Source: Cellulophaga fucicola (GTDB lineage Bacteria; Bacteroidota; Bacteroidia; Flavobacteriales; Flavobacteriaceae). From it: DNA of 64,000 nucleotides. Location: assembly GCF_900119145.1 (NCBI RefSeq), contig NZ_FPIY01000001.1, positions 558,001-622,000 of the forward strand, read 5' to 3'. The position numbers and the translations under genes were made by a program. Below the pieces are notes generated by a model. The model made no database searches and was not told the origin of the DNA. It worked only from the letters and a program-made list of their open reading frames with translations. This document shows, in pieces, positions 9,137 to 16,562 of this stretch; position 1 is the stretch's first letter, and each line of letters starts with the position of its first letter.

Positions 9137-10021
9137 ATGAAGAACATAGTTTGCTTTGGTGAAGTTTTATGGGATGTTTTTCCAACTCATAAAAAAATAG
9201 GAGGTGCGCCTTTAAATGTAGCCTTACGGTTACAGTCTTTGGGTAATAATGTCTCTATTATTAGTAGTATTGGTGATGATAAAAAAGGAAAAAAAATTAA
9301 AGCTTATATTGAAGAGCACGGCGTAAATGCTAGTAATTTACAGGTAAATGCAGCATTAAAGACAGGAAAAGTTAAGGTAATGCTTAACCAAAAAGGTTCA
9401 GCATCTTACGATATTAAATTTCCAAGAGCTTGGGATAATATTGAACTTACAGATACAAACAAAGCTCTAGCAGAAACTGCAGATGCTTTTGTGTTTGGTA
9501 GTTTGGTTGCGCGTGATAGCAATTCTAGACATACATTGTATACCCTTTTAAAATTAGCAAAATATAAAATTTTTGATGTTAATTTAAGAGAGCCATATTA
9601 TACCACAGATGTTTTAAATTACTTAATGAAGCAAGCTAACTTTATTAAGTTTAACGATGATGAAATTTTTGAAATAGGAAAAAATATAAACTCTAAAACA
9701 CACTCATTAGAGCAGAATATTAAGTTTATAGCAGCGCATACAAATACCAAGTCTATTTGTGTTACAAAAGGACGACACGGAGCTATTTTATATTATAATG
9801 ATGTTTTTTATTACAATAGTGGTTACCAAATAGAAGTAGTAGATACCGTAGGCGCAGGAGATTCGTTTTTAGCATCCTTAATTAATAAGTTAATTAATGA
9901 AAAAGATCCACAAGAAGCAATAGATTTTGCTTGCGCAGTAGGCGCATTGGTTGCTGGTAGCGAAGGTGCAAATCCAGAGATTAAAGAAGAAGATATTATT
10001 AAATTTATTTCCCCCAATTAA
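9137..10021 (+). CDS. Fructokinase, PfkB family
   Basis: The start at 9137 (MKNIVCFGE) is chosen because it opens directly on the first strand of the ribokinase fold and follows the dehydrogenase stop by one base; a start 18 bp earlier would overlap that gene. The 294-residue protein has the PfkB N-terminal signature GGAPLNVALRLQSLG, and the C-terminal signature DTVGAGDSFLASL holding the catalytic Asp and anion hole. It should phosphorylate fructose made by mannitol 2-dehydrogenase to fructose 6-phosphate, linking mannitol to glycolysis. It is the last gene before a strong hairpin terminator. Confidence 0.85.
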   Translation: MKNIVCFGEVLWDVFPTHKKIGGAPLNVALRLQSLGNNVSIISSIGDDKKGKKIKAYIEEHGVNASNLQVNAALKTGKVKVMLNQKGSASYDIKFPRAWDNIELTDTNKALAETADAFVFGSLVARDSNSRHTLYTLLKLAKYKIFDVNLREPYYTTDVLNYLMKQANFIKFNDDEIFEIGKNINSKTHSLEQNIKFIAAHTNTKSICVTKGRHGAILYYNDVFYYNSGYQIEVVDTVGAGDSFLASLINKLINEKDPQEAIDFACAVGALVAGSEGANPEIKEEDIIKFISPN

Positions 10022-10036
10022 CCGTTCCCCAAAACT

Positions 10037-10074
10037 AAAAACAGCTGTTTATTAATTTAAACAGCTGTTTTTTT
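10037..10074. terminator. Bidirectional terminator after the mannitol operon
   Basis: Perfect 15-bp stem (10037-10051 with 10058-10072) around a 6-nt loop, built on AAACAGCTGTTT, with A-runs on the left and T-runs on the right. It lies between the convergent fructokinase and carrageenase genes and should stop both. Confidence 0.88.
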
Positions 10075-10091
10075 ATGGTATAGAAATAAAA

Positions 10092-11567
10092 TTAATTACA
10101 AGAATTAATGGTGCCAACACCTTTATTACAAAGTTTAGCTGTATTATGTTTTACATTTAAAATGTAATTATTAGGAAAACCTTGTACGCTAGAAGTACTT
10201 ACGTTTACATTATAATTACCTAGACTATTATTACTTTTGGTATTGTCTATAGTAACGCCTAAAGAAGGACCGTTATACTCAAAACCAGTAGGGCCAGGTT
10301 TACATAGTTTAGACCATTCTGAACAAGGTAAATAAGGTAAAAAAGCTTGTTTTAACTTAGCTCCTGTATTTTTGTAAGTTACTTTTACATTTTTTACAGT
10401 AGAGTTTTTAAAACTTCCTGGCTTAATACCGTTTACAGTAGCATTAGGGTGATTGTATGCCTTTTCGCTAAAATCATTAGCTATTCTTGCAGCCCAAGTT
10501 CTTCCATTGTTACGTTTGTATACAATTTCTACAGAACCTGCACCCAAAATACCTTCTATGTAGTTTTTAAAAGCATCACCACTAGCTCTATTTTGCTTAT
10601 CAAAAATTTCTATAAATCCGTGTTCTACACGCACCGCATACGCGCAACCAATAGCAGTTACACCGTCTACAGTTACTTTGCCATTTTCCATAAAGTGTGG
10701 AGAAAACATAAGTGGTGTTAATCCATTTTTATTAATAATATTAGTAGCAAATATTTTTCTTACGCCTCCTTTTTTAGCGGTTTTCATAGCAAGGTTATCA
10801 GTCTCTAGTCTTAAAGTTACGCCACCAGAACAACTTAAGTTATTAAAAAGTATATTATCTGCAGCATATGCTTGTATTAAGCCGTAACCTGTATGTGCAT
10901 TGGTTTGGTCTATATTCTCAATAATACCATTATGTGGCCAAGCATTACCAGGTTTACCCGTAAAGCTTATAAGTATAGATGCAAATACCGTTTTTTCATC
11001 TTTAATAGAAAAGTTAGCTATTTTAAAATTATCTACATCACCAACATCTGCTACAATAATGTTTTTAGAAGAGTTACCTCTAACATCTACAATAAACTTT
11101 CCGCCTTTACCAATAATACTTACATTCTCAATTTTGGTTTCGGTTTTACTAGCAAAATCAAAGATTCTATGGTTTCTAGCTGGTGTTAATCCTTTTGTAG
11201 GGTAAATTACCGTTTCTTTTTCAATCTCTAAATGTACATTAGAGCGCATTCTAATTTTATTAAAATAATACTTTCCTTTAGGTATAATAACTACACCTCC
11301 AGAACTAGCTTGGTCTTTAATAGCTTTATTTAATTTTTCTGTGTCATCATTAGCATCTCTATTGTTAACACCATAATCTGTGACTAAGTTTACTTTGTTT
11401 GCTAGCACTGTTCTGCTTGGCGGTGTATAGAAGTTTGTGGCGTTTGCCCTCATTTCTATTGGAGCTTCTAAAATTTCGGAATCGTTAATTTCCTCTGCTT
11501 CTTTAGAGCATCCAATTGCTAATAATGCAATTGTAGCTAGATAAACATGTTTAAATTGTAATTTCAT
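10092..11567 (-). CDS. cgiA: Iota-carrageenase, glycoside hydrolase family 82 (lipoprotein)
   Basis: A 491-residue lipoprotein (lipobox LAIGC, Cys20) with a right-handed parallel beta-helix. The central region matches GH82 iota-carrageenases closely: FASILISFTG, HNGIIENI, GYGLIQAYAADNILF, then LRLETDNLAMK with the catalytic pair Glu255 and Asp257 at the positions of Glu245/Asp247 in the Alteromonas enzyme, followed by PHFMENGKVTV, NNGRTWAARIA, GIKPGSF and YNGPSLGVTIDNT. The enzyme cuts beta-1,4 bonds in iota-carrageenan of red algae with inversion. Acidic residues after the Cys (SKEAEE) resemble the surface-export signal of flavobacterial lipoproteins, so it probably faces outside. No type IX secretion tail is visible. 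No sulfatase, SusC or SusD gene is adjacent. Confidence 0.87.
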   Translation of the reverse strand: MKLQFKHVYLATIALLAIGCSKEAEEINDSEILEAPIEMRANATNFYTPPSRTVLANKVNLVTDYGVNNRDANDDTEKLNKAIKDQASSGGVVIIPKGKYYFNKIRMRSNVHLEIEKETVIYPTKGLTPARNHRIFDFASKTETKIENVSIIGKGGKFIVDVRGNSSKNIIVADVGDVDNFKIANFSIKDEKTVFASILISFTGKPGNAWPHNGIIENIDQTNAHTGYGLIQAYAADNILFNNLSCSGGVTLRLETDNLAMKTAKKGGVRKIFATNIINKNGLTPLMFSPHFMENGKVTVDGVTAIGCAYAVRVEHGFIEIFDKQNRASGDAFKNYIEGILGAGSVEIVYKRNNGRTWAARIANDFSEKAYNHPNATVNGIKPGSFKNSTVKNVKVTYKNTGAKLKQAFLPYLPCSEWSKLCKPGPTGFEYNGPSLGVTIDNTKSNNSLGNYNVNVSTSSVQGFPNNYILNVKHNTAKLCNKGVGTINSCN

Positions 11568-11801
11568 AGTAAATATTTTAAATTAATATTTACGCAATTT
11601 ATGATGTTTATTCTTACGTATATAAGAGTAAATTACTGTTAATTAACATTGTTTTACCTTTTAAGACCATTATTTAATGTTCAAAACCTGTAGTTTTAAT
11701 GTTTTAGGATGTGTTACAAACTGCTTAAGTCCTGGTAGTTAGCTAGTTGTGTGTTGTAGAACTAAATTTCTAGTAGGTCAATTAAATGTAAACTAGAATA
11801 G

Positions 11802-11858
11802 AGGTATTGTTTACCATCAACTAGGTATTGTTTAAAGACAATGCTTTTAGCATCTTTG
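11802..11858 (+). promoter_or_regulatory. Promoter of the Crp-like gene with 21-bp-spaced direct repeats
   Basis: AGGTATTGTTTA occurs twice, at 11802-11813 and 11823-11834, exactly 21 bp apart. The second copy contains the TTG (11828-11830) of a promoter whose -7 element CATCTTTG lies 20 nt downstream at 11851-11858. The ATG at 11863 follows the -7 element by only 4 nt, so the transcript should be leaderless or nearly so. Which protein binds the repeats is unknown. Confidence 0.55.
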
Positions 11859-11862
11859 TAAG

Positions 11863-12450
11863 ATGCATCAATCTATAGAAAAACATATTAGTAAACATAT
11901 TAGCCCAACAGCAGAAGAGTTGCACCAGTTTACTTCAGTTTTAAAAGAAATAACTATTGGTAAAGGTCAATTTTTAGTAGAACCAGGACAAATTGTTAAA
12001 CATAAGTATTTTGTAACAAAGGGATGTTTAAAAGCATATTATATAGACCCTAAGGGAAATAAACATATAATTCAGTTTGCAATAGAAAATTGGTGGGTTG
12101 GCGATTTTGATGGCTATTATAATAAAGTGCCATCTAAACTACATATAGAGGTTTTAGAAGACTCGGTATTGTTGTCTATAGATTATGACAGCCTACAAAA
12201 AATATATGATAATATGCCAATATTTGAGCGCTACTACAGACTTTTGGTAACAAATAGTACTATTGCACAACGTAAGCGTATACTGTCTTCTTTAGAGAAA
12301 AACACACAAGAACGGTATCTAGAATTTTGCGAAACGTATGCTAATATAGAGAATAGAGTGCCAAATTATGATATAGCAAATTACCTAGGTGTATCTCCGG
12401 AAAACTTAAGTAGAGTTCGTAAGCAACTAAAAAAGTTAAATATATCTTAA
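11863..12450 (+). CDS. Crp/Fnr-family transcriptional regulator
   Basis: A 195-residue protein with a cyclic-nucleotide-binding-like beta-roll (residues 20-110: KGQFLVEPGQIVKHKYFVTKGCLKAYYIDPKG is the start of it, at 34-65) and a C-terminal segment with NYDIANYLGVSPENLSRVRKQL as a helix-turn-helix. It resembles the short Bacteroidota Crp-like regulators whose ligand is usually unknown. It lies directly upstream of an old-yellow-enzyme gene in the same direction, suggesting control of that gene. The start at 11863 lies 4 nt after a -7 element. Confidence 0.82.
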   Translation: MHQSIEKHISKHISPTAEELHQFTSVLKEITIGKGQFLVEPGQIVKHKYFVTKGCLKAYYIDPKGNKHIIQFAIENWWVGDFDGYYNKVPSKLHIEVLEDSVLLSIDYDSLQKIYDNMPIFERYYRLLVTNSTIAQRKRILSSLEKNTQERYLEFCETYANIENRVPNYDIANYLGVSPENLSRVRKQLKKLNIS

Positions 12451-12486
12451 TTGATATAGGTCAATGGAATTGATAAAGCAGTCTCG

Positions 12487-12494
12487 TAAATTTG
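12487..12494 (+). promoter_or_regulatory. -7 element (TAAATTTG) before the ene-reductase gene
   Basis: A match to TAnnTTTG 27 bp before the ATG at 12521. The TTG at 12470-12472 is only 14 nt upstream, so the -33 partner is poor. The element lies inside a longer open frame and supports the shorter start for the reductase. Confidence 0.4.
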
Positions 12495-12520
12495 TATATA
12501 CAAACAAAATATACATTAGA

Positions 12521-13615
12521 ATGAGCAAGCAACAATTATTGACACCATATCATAAAAATATAAACCTAAAAAACAGAGTTGTTATGGCGCCTATGACGCG
12601 TAGCAGAGCAGATAACGAAGGTAGTGTAGCTACAGACGAGTTACACGGACTTTATTATGAGCAAAGAGCATCTGCAGGTTTAATAATAACAGAAGGGTCT
12701 CAAGTATCTAAGGATGCAGTAGGTTACATACACACTGCTGGTATACATACAGAAGAACAGGTAGAAGGTTGGAAAAAAGTAACCAAACGTGTACATGATA
12801 AAGGCGGAAAAATCTTTATACAATTATGGCACGTTGGCAGAATGTCTCATCCAGATTTTCATAACGGAGAGTTACCTCTTGCGCCATCTGCTATAAATCC
12901 TAATGCAAAATCTTATACTCCAGAAGGCTTTAAAGATACTGTTACACCTAAAGCAATGACTATAGATGACATTAAAACTACGGTTAAAGATTTTAAAAAT
13001 GCAGCTGCAAATGCTATAAAAGCTGGTTTTGATGGGGTAGAGATTCATTCTTCTAATGGGTACTTATTTCATCAGTTTTTTACTGCTACATCTAACCTAA
13101 GAACAGATGAGTACGGTGGAAATATTGAAAACAGAACACGTTTCTTTTTTGAGGTTTTAGACGCTATGAAAGAAGTTATTCCGCAAGAAAAAATAGGAGT
13201 ACGTTTTAATCCGTCTTTAGATGGTTTATTTGGTATAACTATGGATGAAGAAACAATACCAACATTTGAGTCTATTATTAAAAAATTGAACGATTACAAT
13301 TTGGCCTACGTTCATTTATCAGAACCGTTTACAGATGTATCTAATATTCCGTTTGCAGTAAAAGAAATTGCAAAGCATTTTAGACCATTATACAACGGAA
13401 CGTTAATGATAAATTCTGCTTTTGATCAAGTAAAAGGAAACAAAGTTATAGAAGATGGTTATGCAGATTTAGTAGCTTATGGTAAGCCTTTTATATCTAA
13501 TCCAGATTTAGTAGAGCGTTTTAGAGATCATCTAGAATTAGCAGAGTGGGATGAAAGTACATTTTACGTTCCTGGAGCAAAAGGATATACAGATTACCCA
13601 ACAGCTTCTAAGTAA
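12521..13615 (+). CDS. Old yellow enzyme family alkene reductase (NemA-like)
   Basis: A 364-residue FMN-dependent TIM barrel. The start at MSKQQLLTPY is chosen because a -7 promoter element lies in the extra sequence of a longer frame starting at 12464. Family motifs are RVVMAPMTRSRA at the N terminus, IFIQLWHVGRMSHP, GFDGVEIHSSNGYLFHQF with the active-site H-x2-N arrangement, and DEYGGNIENRTRFFFEV. It should reduce activated C=C bonds such as N-ethylmaleimide, enones or nitro esters, using NAD(P)H. It lies downstream of a Crp-like regulator and ends at a strong terminator, suggesting an electrophile-stress response unit. The natural substrate is unknown. Confidence 0.9.
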   Translation: MSKQQLLTPYHKNINLKNRVVMAPMTRSRADNEGSVATDELHGLYYEQRASAGLIITEGSQVSKDAVGYIHTAGIHTEEQVEGWKKVTKRVHDKGGKIFIQLWHVGRMSHPDFHNGELPLAPSAINPNAKSYTPEGFKDTVTPKAMTIDDIKTTVKDFKNAAANAIKAGFDGVEIHSSNGYLFHQFFTATSNLRTDEYGGNIENRTRFFFEVLDAMKEVIPQEKIGVRFNPSLDGLFGITMDEETIPTFESIIKKLNDYNLAYVHLSEPFTDVSNIPFAVKEIAKHFRPLYNGTLMINSAFDQVKGNKVIEDGYADLVAYGKPFISNPDLVERFRDHLELAEWDESTFYVPGAKGYTDYPTASK

Positions 13616-13662
13616 TTTGCTATAGAAAAGAACAACACTTAAAGTGTAATTCAATATTATTT

Positions 13663-13698
13663 AAAAGAGGCTCTATGCAACCATAGAGCCTCTTTTTT
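13663..13698 (+). terminator. Terminator after the ene-reductase gene
   Basis: A 15-bp perfect stem AAAAGAGGCTCTATG / CATAGAGCCTCTTTT around the tetraloop CAAC, followed by T residues. It is a strong intrinsic terminator. Confidence 0.92.
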
Positions 13699-13746
13699 GC
13701 TTTAATTTTTAATCTCTTATTTTTTCTTATAGGATTTAAAAGTGCA

Positions 13747-13812
13747 TTCACAGAAAACCAAACCCTATTCACAGATAGTATCTAAATGCTATGTTTGTTC
13801 TCTGCATCTTTG
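13747..13812 (+). promoter_or_regulatory. CotH promoter module with 21-bp-spaced TTCACAGA repeats
   Basis: TTCACAGA at 13747-13754 and again at 13768-13775, offset exactly 21 bp, then a -7 element CATCTTTG at 13805-13812, then 32 nt to the ATG. All three distances are identical in front of the YHYH operon (24296-24361). The first repeat is part of a 13-mer, TTCACAGAAAACC, present in both loci. The 21-bp offset is typical of LytTR-domain binding sites. The binding protein is inferred, not shown. Confidence 0.65.
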
Positions 13813-13844
13813 AGCCAGATTAATAACTATAATAAGACTTAAGG

Positions 13845-15302
13845 ATGAAAAAAAATAATTCGATATTGCTATTAGCATTACTAAATTTTATGTTTTTACT
13901 ATCGTGTTCTTCAGATTCTGAATCTACAGCAGACGATTTAGAAGAAACGGAAGAAACAGAATCGTATGTAGAAATGTATGAAGATTCTGACTTTACGGCT
14001 ACAGATTGGACAGACAATACGCATAGTAAAAGTGCAGATCCTAATTTTGAAGAAATTTTTCCTAATACAAAAGTAAATCGTTTAGACTTAGTTGTTACCA
14101 AAGATCGTTGGCAAAGTATGTTAGATGATATGACAACCAATTATGGCGAATTTGGAACCACTACAGGTGGTCCTGGAGCTGGTGGCCCTCCTGCAGGTGG
14201 TGGCGAATTGGTAGAAGCAGATGAGGATCCTATTTTTGTTCCTGCAGATGTATTTTACGAAGGTAAAGAATGGTATAGAGTTGGTATACGTTTTAAAGGA
14301 AACTCTAGCTTACAATCTACTTGGTCTAGCGGAAACTTAAAATTGTCTTTTAAACTTGATTTTGATGAGTTTGAAGATGAATACCCACAAATAGACAACC
14401 AACGCTTTTACGGATTTAAAAAATTGAGTTTAAAAAATAACTACAATGATAAATCTATGCTTAGAGAAAAAGTAGCTGCCGATGTATTTACAGCTGCAGG
14501 CTTGGTAAGTTCGCATACGGCATTTTATACAGTATACGTAGATCACGGAGACGGACCTGTGTATTTTGGATTGTATACTTTGGTAGAAGAAGTTGATGAT
14601 ACTGTTATAGATACACAGTTTTCTGATGATGATGAAAATTTATACAAACCAGATGGCGATGGAGCTAGTTTTGCAGAAGGTTCTTTTTCTGAAGAGGTAT
14701 TTGTAAAGAAAACAAATGAAGACGAAGCAGATTATTCTGATATATTAAGTGTTTTTGATGCTTTGCATGCAAGCAACAGAACAACAGATCCTGAAGCTTG
14801 GAGAACAAATTTAGAATCGGTTTTTGATACAGATCAGTTTTTAAAATATTTAGCAGTAAACACGGTAATTCAGAACTGGGATACGTATGGTAGAATGACG
14901 CACAATTACTTTTTATACAACAATCCAGATACCGATAAATTACAATGGATTCCTTGGGATAATAACGAGGCCTTACAACAAGGTAATATGCAAGGTTCTT
15001 TAGCCTTAGATTTCTCTGACTTAAACGAAGAAGAATGGCCTTTAATTGGGTATTTATATGCAGATGAAACATATAAACTACAATACAACTCTTATGTGCA
15101 AGATGTTATAGACAATGCCTTTAATGCAAGTACATTACAAGCAACATATACTACGTATGCATCTTTAATAGAGCCGTATGCAACCACAGAAATTACAGGA
15201 CATACATTTTTAAACTCTAGTACAGATTTTAGTACGGCAGTAAACGAATTAAAAAATCACGTTACAGAACGTGCAACAGCAGTACAAAATTATTTAGATT
15301 AG
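13845..15302 (+). CDS. CotH-kinase family lipoprotein
   Basis: A 485-residue lipoprotein (lipobox FLLSC, Cys21) followed by an acidic linker rich in Asp and Glu. The CotH core is visible as WYRVGIRFKGNSS, KKLSLKNNYNDKSMLREKVA, PVYFGLYTLVEEVD, then WDTYGRMTHNYFLYNN and LQWIPWDNNEAL. CotH proteins are atypical protein kinases, best known from Bacillus spore coats; bacterial lipoprotein forms have unknown substrates. A Gly/Pro tract (GGPGAGGPPAGGG, residues 108-120) interrupts the N-terminal region and resembles tracts in the YHYH protein and the protein at 26043. The promoter is built like that of the YHYH operon. The acidic sequence after Cys21 suggests surface exposure. Confidence 0.88.
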   Translation: MKKNNSILLLALLNFMFLLSCSSDSESTADDLEETEETESYVEMYEDSDFTATDWTDNTHSKSADPNFEEIFPNTKVNRLDLVVTKDRWQSMLDDMTTNYGEFGTTTGGPGAGGPPAGGGELVEADEDPIFVPADVFYEGKEWYRVGIRFKGNSSLQSTWSSGNLKLSFKLDFDEFEDEYPQIDNQRFYGFKKLSLKNNYNDKSMLREKVAADVFTAAGLVSSHTAFYTVYVDHGDGPVYFGLYTLVEEVDDTVIDTQFSDDDENLYKPDGDGASFAEGSFSEEVFVKKTNEDEADYSDILSVFDALHASNRTTDPEAWRTNLESVFDTDQFLKYLAVNTVIQNWDTYGRMTHNYFLYNNPDTDKLQWIPWDNNEALQQGNMQGSLALDFSDLNEEEWPLIGYLYADETYKLQYNSYVQDVIDNAFNASTLQATYTTYASLIEPYATTEITGHTFLNSSTDFSTAVNELKNHVTERATAVQNYLD

Positions 15303-15324
15303 TAATTAGTTGAGTTAGTTTTTT

Positions 15325-15355
15325 AAGCCAGTTATTTTAAATAACTGGCTTTTTT
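15325..15355 (+). terminator. Terminator after the CotH gene
   Basis: Stem AAGCCAGTTATT / AATAACTGGCTT with a 3-nt loop and a T-run after it. Confidence 0.9.
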
Positions 15356-15405
15356 GTGTTGTATAAACAAACAATCGCATATGGCTTTAGGTTTTAAAAA
15401 AAGGC

Positions 15406-15433
15406 ATAAAAAAACCGACCTTTTTTGGTCGGT
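15406..15433 (-). terminator. Terminator after rpoD
   Basis: On the minus strand, ACCGACC, a loop of six A, GGTCGGT and then seven T. It lies 27 bp beyond the rpoD stop. Confidence 0.88.
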
Positions 15434-15459
15434 ATTTATTTGTGGGGAAAAGGACCTTT

Positions 15460-16320
15460 TTACAGGTATGCTTTTAATACTTGGTTTTGAGATTTTCTGC
15501 GCAGTATTACAATTGCTTTTTCTCTAATTTGTCTAACGCGTTCTCTACTTAATTCAAACACTTCACCAATCTCAGAAAGGCTCATAGGAGCTTTTTCTCC
15601 AATACCGTAATACAGGCGTATAATTTCGCTTTCTCTACTAGGTAAGGTTTTTAATAACTGTGTAATGTCAGAACTTAAAGATTCTTTAATCATATTAACA
15701 TCAGGACTTGTTACGTCTTTAGATTGTATAACAGTGTATAGGTTAGATGTTTCTCCGTCTTCAAAAGGAGCATCCATAGACAAGTGTTTACCAGAGTTTT
15801 TCATAGCAGTTTTAACCTGTGATGTACTCATATCTAATTCTCTAGCAATTTCTACAGCGCTAGGAGGTCGTTGGTAATTTTGTTCTAAAGAAGAAAAGAC
15901 TTTGTTAATTTTACTAATCTCTCCAATTTTATTTAAAGGTAAGCGTACCATACGAGATAGTTCAGATATTGCTTGTAAGATAGATTGTCTAATCCACCAT
16001 ACTGCGTACGATATAAATTTAAAACCTCTTGTTTCATCAAAGCGTTGTGCAGCTTTAACTAGTCCAACATTTCCTTCATTAATTAAATCTGATAATCTCA
16101 ATCCGCTTCCTTGGTATTGTTTTGCAACCGAAACTACAAAACGTAAATTGGCGTTTACTAATTTGTTAAGTGCAACTTGATCTCCTTCGCGTATTTTTTT
16201 TGCCAGTTCTACTTCCTCATCAATGGTAATCATATCTAGCTTAGATATTTCTTGAAAATACTTTTCTAATGATTTAGTATCTCTGTTTGTAATTTGCTTC
16301 GTGATCTTTAGTTGCCTCAT
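15460..16320 (-). CDS. rpoD: Primary sigma factor RpoD/SigA, short Bacteroidota type
   Basis: At 286 residues it has the normal length of the Bacteroidota housekeeping sigma factor, which lacks region 1.1. Region 1.2 (DTKSLEKYFQEIS), region 2 with the DLINEGNVGLVKAAQRFDETRGFKF block start (residues 82-106) and the -10-reading SYAVWWIRQSI, region 3 and region 4 with the helix-turn-helix LSEIGEVFELSRERVRQIREKA are all present. It directs transcription from promoters of the TTG/TAnnTTTG form found throughout this window. It is monocistronic, ending at a strong terminator. No sign of a second sigma gene in the window. Confidence 0.97.
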   Translation of the reverse strand: MRQLKITKQITNRDTKSLEKYFQEISKLDMITIDEEVELAKKIREGDQVALNKLVNANLRFVVSVAKQYQGSGLRLSDLINEGNVGLVKAAQRFDETRGFKFISYAVWWIRQSILQAISELSRMVRLPLNKIGEISKINKVFSSLEQNYQRPPSAVEIARELDMSTSQVKTAMKNSGKHLSMDAPFEDGETSNLYTVIQSKDVTSPDVNMIKESLSSDITQLLKTLPSRESEIIRLYYGIGEKAPMSLSEIGEVFELSRERVRQIREKAIVILRRKSQNQVLKAYL

Positions 16321-16501
16321 ATATGTGTTTTAGTTAATATTTCTCTTACCTTATTATACCATTTTATTTACGTAATTCCTAATTAAAAGGCATATTTTAT
16401 CAATTTTTTGTTAAAAAATAGTTATTTAGGGTTAAAATAGTACTTTTTTAGATTTTTGTAAAAACAAGAAAATACGTTAACAAGTTGATAGGTAGTGAAC
16501 T

Positions 16502-16541
16502 AAAAATGCCTTTCTGAAGAATACTTCAAAAAGGCATTTTT
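16502..16541. terminator. Bidirectional terminator between the beta-helix gene and rpoD upstream region
   Basis: Long stem AAAAATGCCTTTCTGAAG / CTTCAAAAAGGCATTTTT with a 4-nt loop (one internal mismatch). It lies 22 bp after the stop of the minus-strand beta-helix gene. Confidence 0.85.
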
Positions 16542-16562
16542 GTATTTAAATTATACTAAATG

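Noticed and set aside
10092-11567. Pectate lyase or GH28 assignment for the beta-helix at 10-11.6 kb
   Set aside because: Motifs around Glu255/Asp257 and several long blocks match GH82 iota-carrageenase much better.
12464-12520. Longer start for the ene-reductase
   Set aside because: The extra 19 residues are not family-like and their DNA contains a -7 promoter element at 12487-12494.
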